From positions 2,893,998-2,953,997 of the forward strand of contig NC_064045.1 of NCBI RefSeq assembly GCF_932526225.1: a stretch of 60,000 nt of DNA, read 5' to 3'. This document shows positions 32,781-42,675 of this stretch, piece by piece. The number at the start of each line of letters is the position of its first letter. Within the stretch, counting starts at the first letter, position 1. Both the position numbers and the translations under genes were made by a program. The notes beneath the pieces are model-generated. The model was given only the letters and a program-made list of their open reading frames with translations. It made no database searches and had not been told where the DNA came from. The stretch comes from Nematostella vectensis. Taxonomy: Eukaryota > Cnidaria > Anthozoa > Actiniaria > Edwardsiidae.

Positions 32781-34430
32781 TTAAGACGCAGCTACGAAAT
32801 CGAAATAACCATCTGGTATCTCAAGCTCGAACAAATTGTGGAGCTCGGCATACTCGTTAAACTGTGCGCGACAATTAAAGTCGGCATGGGAACGGCTCAG
32901 TTGATCTGCCACGAAATTAAGGCGACTGGGTACTAAGCGCGCGCATAAAGAAATATTATGAAGAGCTAAATAAAACCATAGCTGTAAAACTGAACTGGCT
33001 GAACTATTGTTATTAATGGCGTAAAGACAAGTGGTATTGTCCACGAAAAGTTCAATTGTAAGCCCTTGTAGCTTAGTAGCCCATAGCCTAACCGCCAGCA
33101 CCACAGTTAACAGCTCCAACTCGTTGATATGTAGTTGCTTAGATAAAACCCTTGGTGGGAATGGGCAACGGAAATATTCCCCGAAACATACAGCCCCGCA
33201 TCCGGTCAAACAAGCGTCAGAAGCAAATAATTCCGGATTTGCCACCGTGATGTTGGAAGGAATAACCGAAACACCATTGTAAAGACGCAAAAGATATAAC
33301 CACCAGTCGATGTCAGCACGTAGCTCATCATCAACGTGCAACTTGGAGTGACGTGAACTGATTGCGCGTAACGCATTAAGAAGACGACACATGTAAACTC
33401 GGCCTGGACGAATGCAAGAAGTAATAAATGACAGTTTGCCAAGAAGACGCTGAAGATCACGTTTAGAATAGAGTGTCCTAGTTAACCACTCATTTAACTC
33501 TCCCTGGAGTTCAGTCACCCGGAATTGTGGGACAGTCAAAGTCATGTCTAGGGTGTCAATTTCCACTCCCAAACAGGTCATACGATAGCATGGTAAGACG
33601 TCTTTAGCGGCTGATGCGGCAAGCCCGAGTTCGTCAAAAACAGAATTCATCCGGTTGAACTCATCCTGTGAAACGTCCGGCATTGCAGCACCATAAAAAT
33701 CGTCAATGTAGACATCCACTAAAATGCCCATGGTGTTTAGAATGTAAACCACAGCTTTTGTAGTGCGCTGACAAGCCAAACTGGCCGTGCGGAGTCCAAA
33801 CGGGAACGAAGTATGGAAGTATAATTGATCGTTGATTTGGAATCCTAGATTGTGATAATCCGCGGGATCCACAGGGATCTGACGGAAGGCACGGCTCAAA
33901 TCTTTTTTGAAAACGTGACAACCACGACTGAGGCGATTAACAAAATCAACGAGCCTGTCGACACACGGCAGTTGTAATTGGTACTGATCGCCCAGATAGG
34001 AATCCTTTGGAATTCCATCATTAATAGAATGTCCCTCCGGAAAGCTGAGGTCATGTACAACGCGGAGGTCTTCAGATCGCGTTTAGGAACGCAAAGTAAT
34101 GGCGAGATAACACATTCCGTATCAAAAGGATTGGACGCGAATGGCCCGCAAATAGAATTAAAATCAAGTTCTTTCTTTACATACAATTGTAAATAATTAA
34201 TGTGCTGATTCGCTGAAGGATGATTTCTAAATGTAGACGTAGCATGATCACTACGAAAATTAATTGGCCAACCAAAACGTAAAAAAATCGATTACAAGTC
34301 TGTCCTGATAATGTTCGAGATACGCGCTCCATTTATCAATCACGAAAGTGGAAGACACTGGGATTCGGGCACCACGAAAATTAGGAAGGTGAAAGGCGCG
34401 GACAGAGTTCGCCAATACCACGGCTGATAG
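32781..34430 (-). pseudogene. Pol (RT-RNase H) of the Ngaro-like element, two frameshifts
   Basis: The main open part, 32781-33899 extended upstream in frame, has FKKDLSRAFRQIPVDP, FHTSFPFGLRTA, the RT catalytic VDVYIDDFYGA and an RNase H region (LFASDACLTGCG, NELELLTVVLAVRLW, FVDNTTCLYAINN). The N-terminal part (FVIDKWSAYLEHY) begins directly after the gag stop in the same frame. Two indels displace the middle: one at the A7 run near 34275, one near 34075 between CVPKRDLK and LRVVHDLSFPEG. They compensate, restoring the gag frame. Confidence 0.88.
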
Positions 34431-34433
34431 TCA
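34428..34433 (-). promoter_or_regulatory. Candidate gag-pol stop-codon readthrough site (UGA CUA)
   Basis: Gag ends GAG CGC CAC TGA, followed at once by CTA, and pol continues in the same frame without another stop for about 50 codons. UGA followed by CUA is a well-known efficient readthrough context. That it is used here is inference. Confidence 0.5.
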
Positions 34434-35381
34434 GTGGCGCTCGCCGCCGGGTACGACAACCGGACCAGTGTTAGGTATCGGGAATCGCCGCTTTGCACAC
34501 GACAGCATAGAATGGTTGGCATCACAAACTCGGCAAAGGTGAACAGACTTGTAGGCTGGATCCGTTGGGGGACAAGAACATTTCCCCGTATGGTTCCAAT
34601 CCTTGCAATAAAGCTCTTTCTTGGCCTTTGCCGCAGACGAGATCCCATTTCGGGGTGCCGATTGCGAAGCCGAACGCAAATCCGCGTGAGTGAATGCGAT
34701 CTGCGCCCTATCGCGAATGACGGTGGCGTCATTCCAAGTGAGCCGCCCAGCCTCTATTGCGGAGCTGATAGAAAAATGGAAATTCCTGACACTGGACCAA
34801 GAATATGATGCTGCTTTCTCCATGAGCAGCTGGAGGTGTGCTAGAAGAGTGGGCCTTTCTGGCTCGCTCTTGCTCTTAATACACTCCAGGAAACCCCCAA
34901 CAAATTCCGAAATGTCGAGCTTGTCGTACTCGAGCGTACCTTTAGAAGTTGTGAAGAGGAATTCGCTGGGAAGGACTGCCCGATCGCGACGGAGCTTGCG
35001 AAGTGTCGCCAAGTTGGGCACATCGGTGAGGGGGCGTGCCGGCGTGGAACTCAAAACATCAGCCAAGGGTTCTACGGGCGCTGAAATGGGAGCGTTGAAA
35101 CGAGCCAACTCCAGTTGCGCTTTGGTCAGCTCCAGCTGTAACTTCAGGTTCTCCTGCTTCGTGCGTTCCAGCTGGAGCTGCTGGGCCAGAGACGGGGCTT
35201 CTATGGCCTGGAGAGTTAGGAGGGGAGCTACTCGTTGTTGCGCTCCCGCGTGGGATGGTGAAGCCGAAGGCAAAGACATTTGTAGCTCCTCGATTTGAGC
35301 CGAGAGATCAGCAATCTCTTGAGCAACATTAGATGTTTGTGATTTGGATTTGGACCGAGTCCTGTAGGATTTGGATGCCAT
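34431..35381 (-). CDS. Gag-like protein of the Ngaro-like element
   Basis: 316 codons from ATG (MASKSYRTRSKSKS) to TGA. After a basic start there is a predicted coiled coil (EIADLSAQIEELQ; QLQLERTKQENLKLQLELTK), then a middle region (FVGGFLECIKSKSEPERP). A C-terminal Cys/His segment (LYCKDWNHTGKCSCPP; HLCRVCDANHSMLSC) probably binds zinc and nucleic acid. It would package element RNA. It is the only fully open frame of the element and sits just inside repeat B2. Confidence 0.85.
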   Translation of the reverse strand: MASKSYRTRSKSKSQTSNVAQEIADLSAQIEELQMSLPSASPSHAGAQQRVAPLLTLQAIEAPSLAQQLQLERTKQENLKLQLELTKAQLELARFNAPISAPVEPLADVLSSTPARPLTDVPNLATLRKLRRDRAVLPSEFLFTTSKGTLEYDKLDISEFVGGFLECIKSKSEPERPTLLAHLQLLMEKAASYSWSSVRNFHFSISSAIEAGRLTWNDATVIRDRAQIAFTHADLRSASQSAPRNGISSAAKAKKELYCKDWNHTGKCSCPPTDPAYKSVHLCRVCDANHSMLSCAKRRFPIPNTGPVVVPGGERH

Positions 35382-35404
35382 TCCGGCGGATGAGTTCGGA
35401 TTGA

Positions 35405-35571
35405 TAAAAAGCTAAGCGTGCTCTCAGTTGAATAGGACGGTGAACTGAACAATCACATCACATGCTTGAGATTAAATATCGTATAACCTGGCATTACCAA
35501 CATGCCATTCTGATTGGTGTACTAATTGATCTACGTTAATAATTACACATTTTGACAGGTCAAAATTAACA
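35405..35571. repeat. Split direct repeat B2 (terminal)
   Basis: Right end on the plus strand. It ends AAAATTAACA, after which the interrupted host paralogue resumes with CATGACTGG. Confidence 0.92.
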
Positions 35572-36056
35572 CATGACTGGAGGTATATTTGTGCATTTTA
35601 ATTTCCTTGGTGATGGAGTATCACCAGTATATGATAGATCAAACTTCCATTATATGGCACCTGAAATGTATAACTATATCATTCTATCTTTGGAATGCTG
35701 TTTCATCCAAGGGCAAAGCTGGACAGAAGCTTTTATACAAGTGTAAATTAATGGAACATCTATAAAGGAAAGCGTTTTTTTATTAGAGCAAGGTACTTAA
35801 AGTTATATGAAGACAACAACAAACTTGTGCTTTTTCAATAATAAATCTGCGAACTTTTTCCTTACTAGGTATCTCCATTTTTCCTCCTCCCCTAGCATCC
35901 CCTGGCTCCCAGTTTCCATTCTCCCCTTCGCATTTGACTAGTACTTGGTCTTACCTCCTGATGATAAACCCTGTACTAGAACACACGTGAGGGTGCTTAA
36001 CCTTTCAAAAAGCTCTATGAAATATTCTAGTCCTTATTTACCGTAATTTATTATAC
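35572..36056 (+). pseudogene. Continuation of the interrupted left paralogue
   Basis: CATGACTGG..GATGGAGTAT(C/T)ACCAGTA matches the reverse complement of about 54640-54680, showing that this piece once joined 31304. Beyond about 35640 the copies diverge and I see only frames without domains. Confidence 0.55.
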
Positions 36057-36090
36057 ATTCTACCTCGCATTTGCATACAATCGGAGGTCA
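36057..36090. repeat. Left inverted terminal repeat of DIRS1-like element
   Basis: 34 bp, reverse complement of 40081-40114 without mismatch. Confidence 0.9.
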
Positions 36091-36125
36091 GGCGACAAAG
36101 CCGACCAGAAGACGAACCTGATGAT

Positions 36126-37219
36126 TTGAACTTGGATAGTGAACATGAAGAACAATCCAAGATGGCGGCCATGCCGCCGGAGGGCGAAATTTCACCTCCT
36201 AGTATCACGCCTACGGACGTGAAGTCTCTAACAGAGGCTATTTACTGCCTTACCAAAAGGCTAAACAATGATGTGCAACCTTCCATGAAGCCCAAAGAGG
36301 GCAAAAGGAGCGGTGATTCGCGATCCGAGATTCCCGCCAAAAAAAGTCGGGGAAGAAGTCGGGGAAGAAGCTCCATGAGACTTCCAGCTCTCGCTCCTCG
36401 AGCGATGAAAGCTCCTCAGATGAGCAGGATACTCGCGAATCTCTCCTTAAAAAGTGCTCTGCGGCTCCATCAGACGATGAAGATGACTTTGTAAAGGGAC
36501 TAGCGAAAGAATACGAGTCAGAAGACTTGATTGGTGACGATTTGCAAAACAAGCAGCTTGCCAAACTCCTTGAGAAAATGCTGCGCAATCGTCTCCCCGA
36601 TAAAACGCTTAAAGAGAAGCTTGTCAAACAAGACAGGCCTGAAAACTGCCCTGCTGCTAAAGCTACGAGAGTCAATCCGGGAATATGGCGTAAGCTCCGT
36701 GAGCATACCCAAAAACGAGACCTTCAGTTTTATAAACTTCAACATGCGCTCGTGAAAGGTATTATGCCTTTGACTCGATTGACAGACATGTGCATGTCAG
36801 CCAAAGGAAGCTTGGACGCAGCCTCTGTTCAGCAGATAAAACAGTTTGGGCTTAATATGCAAAGAAGGCTTTTGATGAAGCCAGACATTGGTAGAAAATA
36901 TGCTGCTCTGTGCTCCCCTCAAGTCCCATTCACGGACATGCTTTTTGGGGACGATTTGCAAAAGCATCTCAAAGACATAATAAAATTGGGGCCAAGTTGC
37001 AGTCAAAAAAGGGACCCCAGAGCTTCAGGTCCTCTCAAGTCAACAACCACAGAAGGAGCTCAAAAAACTGGAACAGCCAAAATTACAAGTTTTGGAAACG
37101 AAGGGAGCCAACTCAGAAGAGCTCCATCCAGGGCAAGCGCCCATCACAGTAGGCCAAGCCTGCTCAACAACACCAAATGTAAGTGTTGCCAATACTTTTA
37201 TTGCTGGCAATATATCTAA
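36126..37219 (+). pseudogene. Gag of DIRS1-like element (frameshifted)
   Basis: The first part opens MNLDSEHEEQSKMAAMPPEG with a basic KKSRGRSRGRSS stretch. Around 36.36-36.39 kb the coding frame shifts, and the acidic SSDE region and the core (NPGIWRKLREHTQKRDLQFY, LQHALVKGIMPLTRL, SAKGSLDAASVQQIKQFG) continue in another frame to about 37.0 kb. The core is the conserved DIRS gag region. Its tail overlaps the start of pol, as is usual. Confidence 0.8.
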
Positions 37220-39079
37220 TCATGTCTCAAATTGGGAGCTGATCACATCAGACCCTAGCATTCTTGAGATTGTTACTGGCTACCAGTTGGAACTCAATAG
37301 CATACCTCATCAATTAACTGTACCCCATTTCAGATTTTCTAAAGGGGAAAGTTTGATTATAGCTAATGAGATAGACAAGTTACTTCATATAGGAGTAATA
37401 TCAAAGTCTTCTCACTGTGAGGGTGAATTCATCTGTACGGTTTTTACTAGACCAAAAAAGGATGGATCACACAGGCTCGTTTTAAATCTTAAGAGATTAA
37501 ATACCTTTGTAGCCTACCACCATTTTAAAATGGAATCCCTCCAATCAGCTGCTCAGCTGCTAAAAAAGGACTACTGGATGGCAGTTTTAGATCTCAAGGA
37601 TGCTTATTATTCTGTATCTGTACATCCCAGGTACAGAATGTACCTCCGATTTGAGTTCAATGGCTCTGTTTTTTAGTATTCCTGCCTTGCTAATGGATTG
37701 GCATCTGCACCTAGGGTTTTTACAAAGCTTATGAAACCAGTTCTTGCTAGCCTGAGAGAAAAAGGAATCTCTTAGTTGGCTACATTGATGATATCCTTCT
37801 CTTGGCTGAAAACCCTGACAAATTGTTGCAGGAAATTTCAGAAACTGTCTCATTACTAAAGTCACTGGGGTTTACTGTACACGAGACAAAATCTGTCACC
37901 ACCCCAGCTCAAACAGCCAAGTTTTTGGGGTTCATTCTCAATTCACAGAACATGACCATCTCCATGGTCCCTGAAAAAGTAGACAAAATAAGGTCAGCAT
38001 GTTCTGCACTAGAACAGAAGGAAGGTCAGGTAAACATCAGAGATGTTGCCTCTGTTGTAGGCCTTATGGTATCTGCTTTTTCAGGGGTACAATATGCTCA
38101 ACTCTATTATCGAGCTCTAGAGAATGACAAAACTGATGCATTGAAATGCAATGGTTGGAATCTTGAGGGAAAAATGGTCCTCTCCCCTTTGGCAAAGCAG
38201 GACCTACTATGTTGGATACAGGGTGTTGATAAACATCCTCAAGCCATTCTTTAACCTCCTCCTGCAGTGATACTTAAAACTGACAGCTCTCTAAAAGGTT
38301 GGGGAGGGGTGTTGGAAGATACAGACATGATAACAGGGGGTAGATGGTCATTCAAGGAGTCTCAATCCCATATCAATTATTTGGAACTCAAGGCCATCTT
38401 GCTTTCCTTGAAATCCCTCTGTGACCAAATGCAATCTACCCACAGTAAAGTGCTATGTGATAATACAACTGCTGTGTCTTATATACGTAACATGGGAGGC
38501 ACTAAATCCAGAGAGTGCAACACTATCACCAGAGAGATAATAATGTGGTGCATGAGCAGACAACTGAAGTTGTCCATTTCCCACATACCAGGCAAATTGA
38601 ATACTGAGGCTGATGCTGCTAGCCGGAAAGTTAACAGTAACACTGAATGGTCATTAGATGCAAATGCATTCAGTAGCCTTGTATGCAGATGGGGCACCCC
38701 TGACATAAATATGTTTGCTTTCAGACTGAACTATAAAGTTACTCCTTATGTTGCCTGGAGACCAGACCCTGGGACTATAGCTATTGATGCTTTTTTGTTA
38801 GACTGGAGCAAATATAATCTGATATATTGCTTTCCTCCTTTCAGCCTTATAGGCAAAGTTCTACAATTTATAGAGGAGAGCGGCACAACAGCAATCATAG
38901 TAATCCCTCATTGGCCAACACAGTTTTGGTACCCCTACCTGCTTCAGCTGCTCAAGGCTCCACCAGTGCAAATCAAGATGCGCAAACAGACCTTAGCTCT
39001 GCCGTTTCAGCCAGAAGAGGTACATCCACTGTACCCGAAGCTTCAGCTTCTTGGTTGTCTTGTATCCGGTCATTGCTAG
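37092..39079 (+). pseudogene. RT-RNase H-methyltransferase-like polyprotein of DIRS1-like element
   Basis: RT begins SNWELITSDPSILEIVTGYQ, with TRPKKDGSHRLVLNLKRLN, VLDLKDAYYSVSVHP, a TAG stop at 37674, LANGLASAPRVFTKLM, a frameshift near 37.77 kb and catalytic VGYIDDILLL. A TAA at about 38252 precedes RNase H (LKTDSSLKGWGGVLE, YLELKAILLSLKS, VLCDNTTAVSYIRN). The tail (WGTPDINMFAFRLN, PGTIAIDAFLLDW, FPPFSLIGKVLQF) is the region often called DAM-like methyltransferase in DIRS elements. It has at least two stops and one frameshift. Confidence 0.87.
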
Positions 39080-39915
39080 TTGCGCAGGGGGTACAAGGAG
39101 AGCCTTTGGAAATCATTTTAAAGTCTTGGCGGTCAGGAACTCGAAAGCAATATCAAACTTATGTCAAGACCTGGGTCAAGTATTGCTTGGATAATGGAGT
39201 TAATCAGATACAGCCAAGTCTGCAAAACGTTCTGAATTTCCTTACATCTATGTCTAAAACTGTTGGTTTTAGTGCTGTTGCTACACCCAGAAGTGCACTA
39301 TCATCGTTTTTTGATAGACGGTCTCAAAGTTGGTGAGCACCCACTGGTGTCACGATTCATGACTGGATTGATTAATAAGAAGCCCGCACTGCCACGATAT
39401 GTTTCAACATGGAACCTACATACAGTTTTGACATATCTTAAAAGTCTCCCATCTTTTGGGGAAATGTCACTAAAGCAACTTACTCAGAAGCTGGTTATGC
39501 TTATGGCTCTGCTGTCAGCCCAGAGAACTCAAACACTACAGACATTATCTATTGAGGATATGACTGTCACTCCTGGGAAATACGTATTCTATGTTTCATC
39601 CATCTTAAAGCAGACATCTGCCAAAGGAGGCAAGAACAGACATTTATCGCCTATAGTTTTCACTAGTTTTACCCCAGATAAGAGTTTGTGTGTTGCTCCT
39701 TTTCGAAAACAAACAAAGCAGTTACTAATATGCCATACTGCACCACATGGACCAGAAGTGCTTCTACATCAACAGCTGAGGCTGCAAATGTTCCTATACA
39801 GGAAATTATGCGAGTAGCTGGCTGGCGTTCTGATTCTGTATTTACGCAGTTTTACGATAGGCCAGTCAAGACTGGAAGTATGTTTGCCAATGCCATACTT
39901 AATAGCTGCTCATGA
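38827..39915 (+). pseudogene. Tyrosine recombinase of DIRS1-like element (frameshifted)
   Basis: Core-binding part: LEIILKSWRSGTRKQYQTYV, KTWVKYCLDNG. The frame changes near 39.31 kb, then KLVMLMALLSAQRTQTLQTL carries the first catalytic Arg (AQRTQT), with SILKQTSAKGGKN. A second shift near 39.72 kb, with apparent loss of a segment, leads to RSASTSTAEAANVPIQEIMR and VAGWRSDSVFTQFYDRPV with the nucleophilic Tyr. It overlaps the 3' end of pol, as in other DIRS elements. Confidence 0.85.
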
Positions 39916-40080
39916 AACGTCTAGTTATTATTGTTACCTTGTTAGAGCAATACGAGGTTTGCATACAGTTTTGGGTGCATTGTAGCATTACCGTTACGTT
40001 ATTATATTTGTGCATGACTGTATTCATTCATATGAACCTTTCGTTTTTATTTTGGTGTCTTTGTGCTTTGAAGTCTCACG

Positions 40081-40114
40081 TGACCTCCGATTGTATGCAA
40101 ATGCGAGGTAGAAT
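40081..40114. repeat. Right inverted terminal repeat of DIRS1-like element
   Basis: 34 bp, mirror of 36057-36090. A partial ATTCTACCGTAGCATTTG echo of the repeat follows near 40161. Confidence 0.9.
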
Positions 40115-40241
40115 TGAAAAATTAAACGAGACTTACCTGAAGTCGAAGTTTGATTGAGATTCTACCGTAGCATTTGTGAACGCTGACGTCGTCGTTCGTA
40201 GGGTAGAGGTTGGCTACGTATTTGCAATCAAAGGGCGTTGG

Positions 40242-40878
40242 CTAAATGGGCCTGCTTAGCGATTCCGCAAAGGCTCTGCTTTCTGCACTGCATTGCCCAT
40301 ATCTGATGTCATTAAGAAATTTAATCAATTCCTCATCTTCTTGACGGAATATATGCTGCAGGTCGATGCTATGGGTGAACGTGTCTTTCCACGCTCGTAC
40401 AGGCCAGGGTCAGAGGTGTTGGGTACAGGCGGCAGCTGAAAGTAATCGCGTGACGCAACAATCTGCATGCTCCCAAATGGATAGTCGTTATGGCGAATGG
40501 AGCGAGCTATAAAATCTAGGGTCTCGAACGTGGCCGCGCTCAACATTGACACTTCGTCTACGAAGAGGACGTCTGTCTGCTCCCACCTCCGCACTACCTC
40601 ATCGCGCTGGCTGACGAGACCAAGCAGGGACTCCAGTGTACCCCTCCCGCACTTGATGCCAGCGAATGAATGGATCGTCATTGGCTGCAGCTCTTGTGGG
40701 AAATTCTGGCAGCCGATACCTGTAGTGCATGTTACTGCGACTCTCTTCGTCTTAGAAATCTCGTTAATTGCTCCCCCAATTAAAAAGCTTTTTCCAGTAC
40801 CTGCCTTCCCTGTAAGAAAGGTATTGTGGCCGCCGGCTATTAAATCTAGTGCTAGCTTTTGATCAAAGGATAACCTGG
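40242..40878 (-). pseudogene. PIF1-like helicase fragment
   Basis: Exon-like block after acceptor ACTTCCAG. It reads FDQKLALDLIAGGHNTFLTG then KAGTGKSFL (Walker A), VAVTCTTGIG, TIHSFAGIKCG, VLFVDEVSML (Walker B) and QIVASRDYFQLPPV. The last motif is normally SGDFFQLPPV, so a Gly is replaced by Arg. Near 40380 the frame shifts and FTHSIDLQHIFRQEDEELI, FLNDIRYGQC and FAESLSRPI then stop. PIF1-type helicases unwind DNA 5'-3'; copies are common in Helitrons and other elements. Only the N-terminal half of the helicase is present. Confidence 0.85.
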
Positions 40879-41136
40879 AAGTACATAAAATACGGTATAT
40901 TAAAATATGACAGATTTTAAACCCAAATCTACTGCGAATTCAATCTGTTACGAATGTTCATTCCTAAACTTTTGTGCTCCTTGAAAAAGGCCAGCAACGA
41001 AAAAGCTGCAAAGTTTTGAGCTCGTGTTCTCCAGGAAAGATATGGGTTGTTCTGTCAACACTTCCAAGAACATGCTAGCCAGTTGTTTTTAACAAAGTAG
41101 GAGTTTAACCGTATATGCAAGTCAATTGATAGCACT
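40879..41136. other. Spacer without recognised feature
   Basis: AT-rich sequence between the helicase fragment and the next frame. Nothing is supported. Confidence 0.4.
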
Positions 41137-41610
41137 GTGTCAAACTGGAGAATAACATCTCATAAGCAAGCATATCTTGAAAAGTTCTCCATGAAGAACT
41201 GGAGAGATAGTAAAACCATCACGAAGGAAACAAAAAAAAAACACACCCTGACTAACTGCAAAGCATGCATGCTGCACAATTCCCAATACCAAGCTACTTA
41301 TCCTATGAGCAAAATGTGCAGGAATGGTAACAGAGGGCCGCTCACTGATCTGAATGGAAGTGCAACAAAGCACTCCACACTACCAAAAGGTTTACAAAAT
41401 GTGAGAAATAAACAATTAAAGTCCATAGGAAAATCTATCTACTCTTCATATAATGAAAAATGCAAAGAGAATCTTGGTACATCTCTGGGAGACATTCTTG
41501 CCCCTGCCCCAGAAGCTGGCCTTAAAAAAAACTAAACAGGAAATGGAACAGAAGATTACTGCACGTGAACGTTGCAGGATTGCAAATTTATTTGAATCTT
41601 AAGATGCTGC
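41137..41610 (+). CDS. Unrecognised ORF, Lys/Asn-rich, probably element-derived
   Basis: 132-codon frame (WRITSHKQAYLEKFSMKNWR... SLGDILAPAPEAGLKKN). A +1 shift at its A-rich end would continue into KQEMEQKITARERCRIANLF before a stop near 41600. Further on, VRVTPPQIRERTYSAAVGNV and LLHDVATWTHQLVREG look coding-like in one frame up to about 41745. I know no family for it. The stops suggest decay. Confidence 0.35.
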
Positions 41611-41899
41611 TGACAGAGTTCGTGTAACCCCTCCCCAAATAAGAGAAAGAACTTATTCTGCTGCAGTTGGAAATGTAACAGGGGATATTGATCAACTTTT
41701 GCATGACGTGGCCACATGGACCCATCAGTTGGTCAGAGAAGGCTAGAAAATATAACATTTGCCACCAAATGGGGGGCTAAAAAAATGCTAAAAAAACTGC
41801 TCGGCAAGACTGATTCCGTGGTTACACTAGGATGCCAACTGAGGTTGGTCCTGGTTGACGTTTTGCGCGGTTACACAAGCTCACTTTACCTTAGTTGAG

Positions 41900-42660
41900 T
41901 TGTCAACAGCGAGTAATCAAGTGTCCTCGTGTCACGGGTTACTTATCAAGTGATCTACACTGATTATCATTCGTATACTATAGCAGAATTTATTCTGTGA
42001 AGAATTTATCTTGTGTTCAACATGGTACGCTTGGAACGAATATATATAACATATTGAGCATCCATTTAGCAACAATTTGCTTTCGAACATGGCTAAACAA
42101 ATTTACGTTTTAAAACAACAAATCATTTAGAGCTTAAAACTCGTTATCGGGAGTGAAACCAAAAGTCACACTAGAATTACCATCATAAGTCGAATAATCG
42201 TGAGGAAAAGCGACTAGGTTTTGAGCAAAAACACAATTTAACACCGTTACACTTTTATATCTGTCAGCGCTAATTACTGCAACCTTAGCTGAGGCTATGA
42301 ACCATGGGTCGTAGGATGGTTCGCCGGAACACTACTGCAGTAGAATTTCCTTTGTCCTCGATTTCCTATGTCCTCGATCTACTGAGGTTTCCGGTCGCGG
42401 TTATACACATAAAATTTCAACCTCAGTTAGCCAATTACCGAACCTAGGTTGGAAGCACTAGTCTAACCACGGCATGAAGGTGTTGACATCTCATGCTTCA
42501 CTGACACCTTAGGCAGGCATAAAGGTATCATCACTCCACACCACGAGTGACACTTCAAAATCGTTGTCATCTATTCGACTATCACCTCCTGCAGTTTTAT
42601 GTAGATTGGAGTTAATGCGCCGAAGTTAGAGCGATTCTTGTAAGGTCAATATCCGCATGT
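41900..42660. other. No recognisable gene
   Basis: Short frames only. The stretch leads into the 61-bp minisatellite. Confidence 0.5.
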
Positions 42661-42675
42661 TTTCCCCTTATACAT

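Larger units (their letters stand above)
31305..35571 (-). mobile_element. Ngaro-like tyrosine-recombinase retrotransposon with split direct repeats
   Basis: A 4267-bp element. On the plus strand the order is A1 (31305-31431), B1 (31453-31619), A2 (31620-31746), coding region, B2 (35405-35571). Read on the coding strand this is the split direct repeat layout of Ngaro/PAT elements. A1 and A2 are identical by eye over 127 bp; B1 and B2 differ at two of 167. Gag, RT-RNase H and tyrosine recombinase lie in order on the minus strand. No methyltransferase-like segment follows RNase H, favouring Ngaro over PAT. The flanks join cleanly without target duplication. Pol is frameshifted and the recombinase has an internal deletion, so this copy looks non-autonomous. 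Confidence 0.9.
36057..40114 (+). mobile_element. DIRS1-like tyrosine-recombinase retrotransposon (decayed)
   Basis: A 4058-bp element delimited by perfect 34-bp inverted repeats at 36057-36090 and 40081-40114 (ATTCTACCTCGCATTTGCAT...). Inside, on the plus strand, are gag, RT-RNase H with the PPFS methyltransferase-like tail, and a tyrosine recombinase. Inverted termini plus this gene order define the DIRS1 type, in contrast to the neighbouring Ngaro-like element. Frameshifts and stops in gag, RT and recombinase show that it is inactive. Confidence 0.87.

Noticed and set aside
34434-35298. Plus-strand ORFs of 124 and 202 codons over the Ngaro-like gag
   Set aside because: Antisense to a gag frame with coiled coil and Cys/His motifs; shadows.
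37587-38706. Minus-strand ORFs across the DIRS1-like RT
   Set aside because: Antisense shadows of the RT and RNase H motifs read on the plus strand.
36057-40114. Endogenous retrovirus or LTR retrotransposon
   Set aside because: There are no LTRs, protease, envelope or DDE integrase. The integrating enzyme is a tyrosine recombinase and the ends are inverted repeats.
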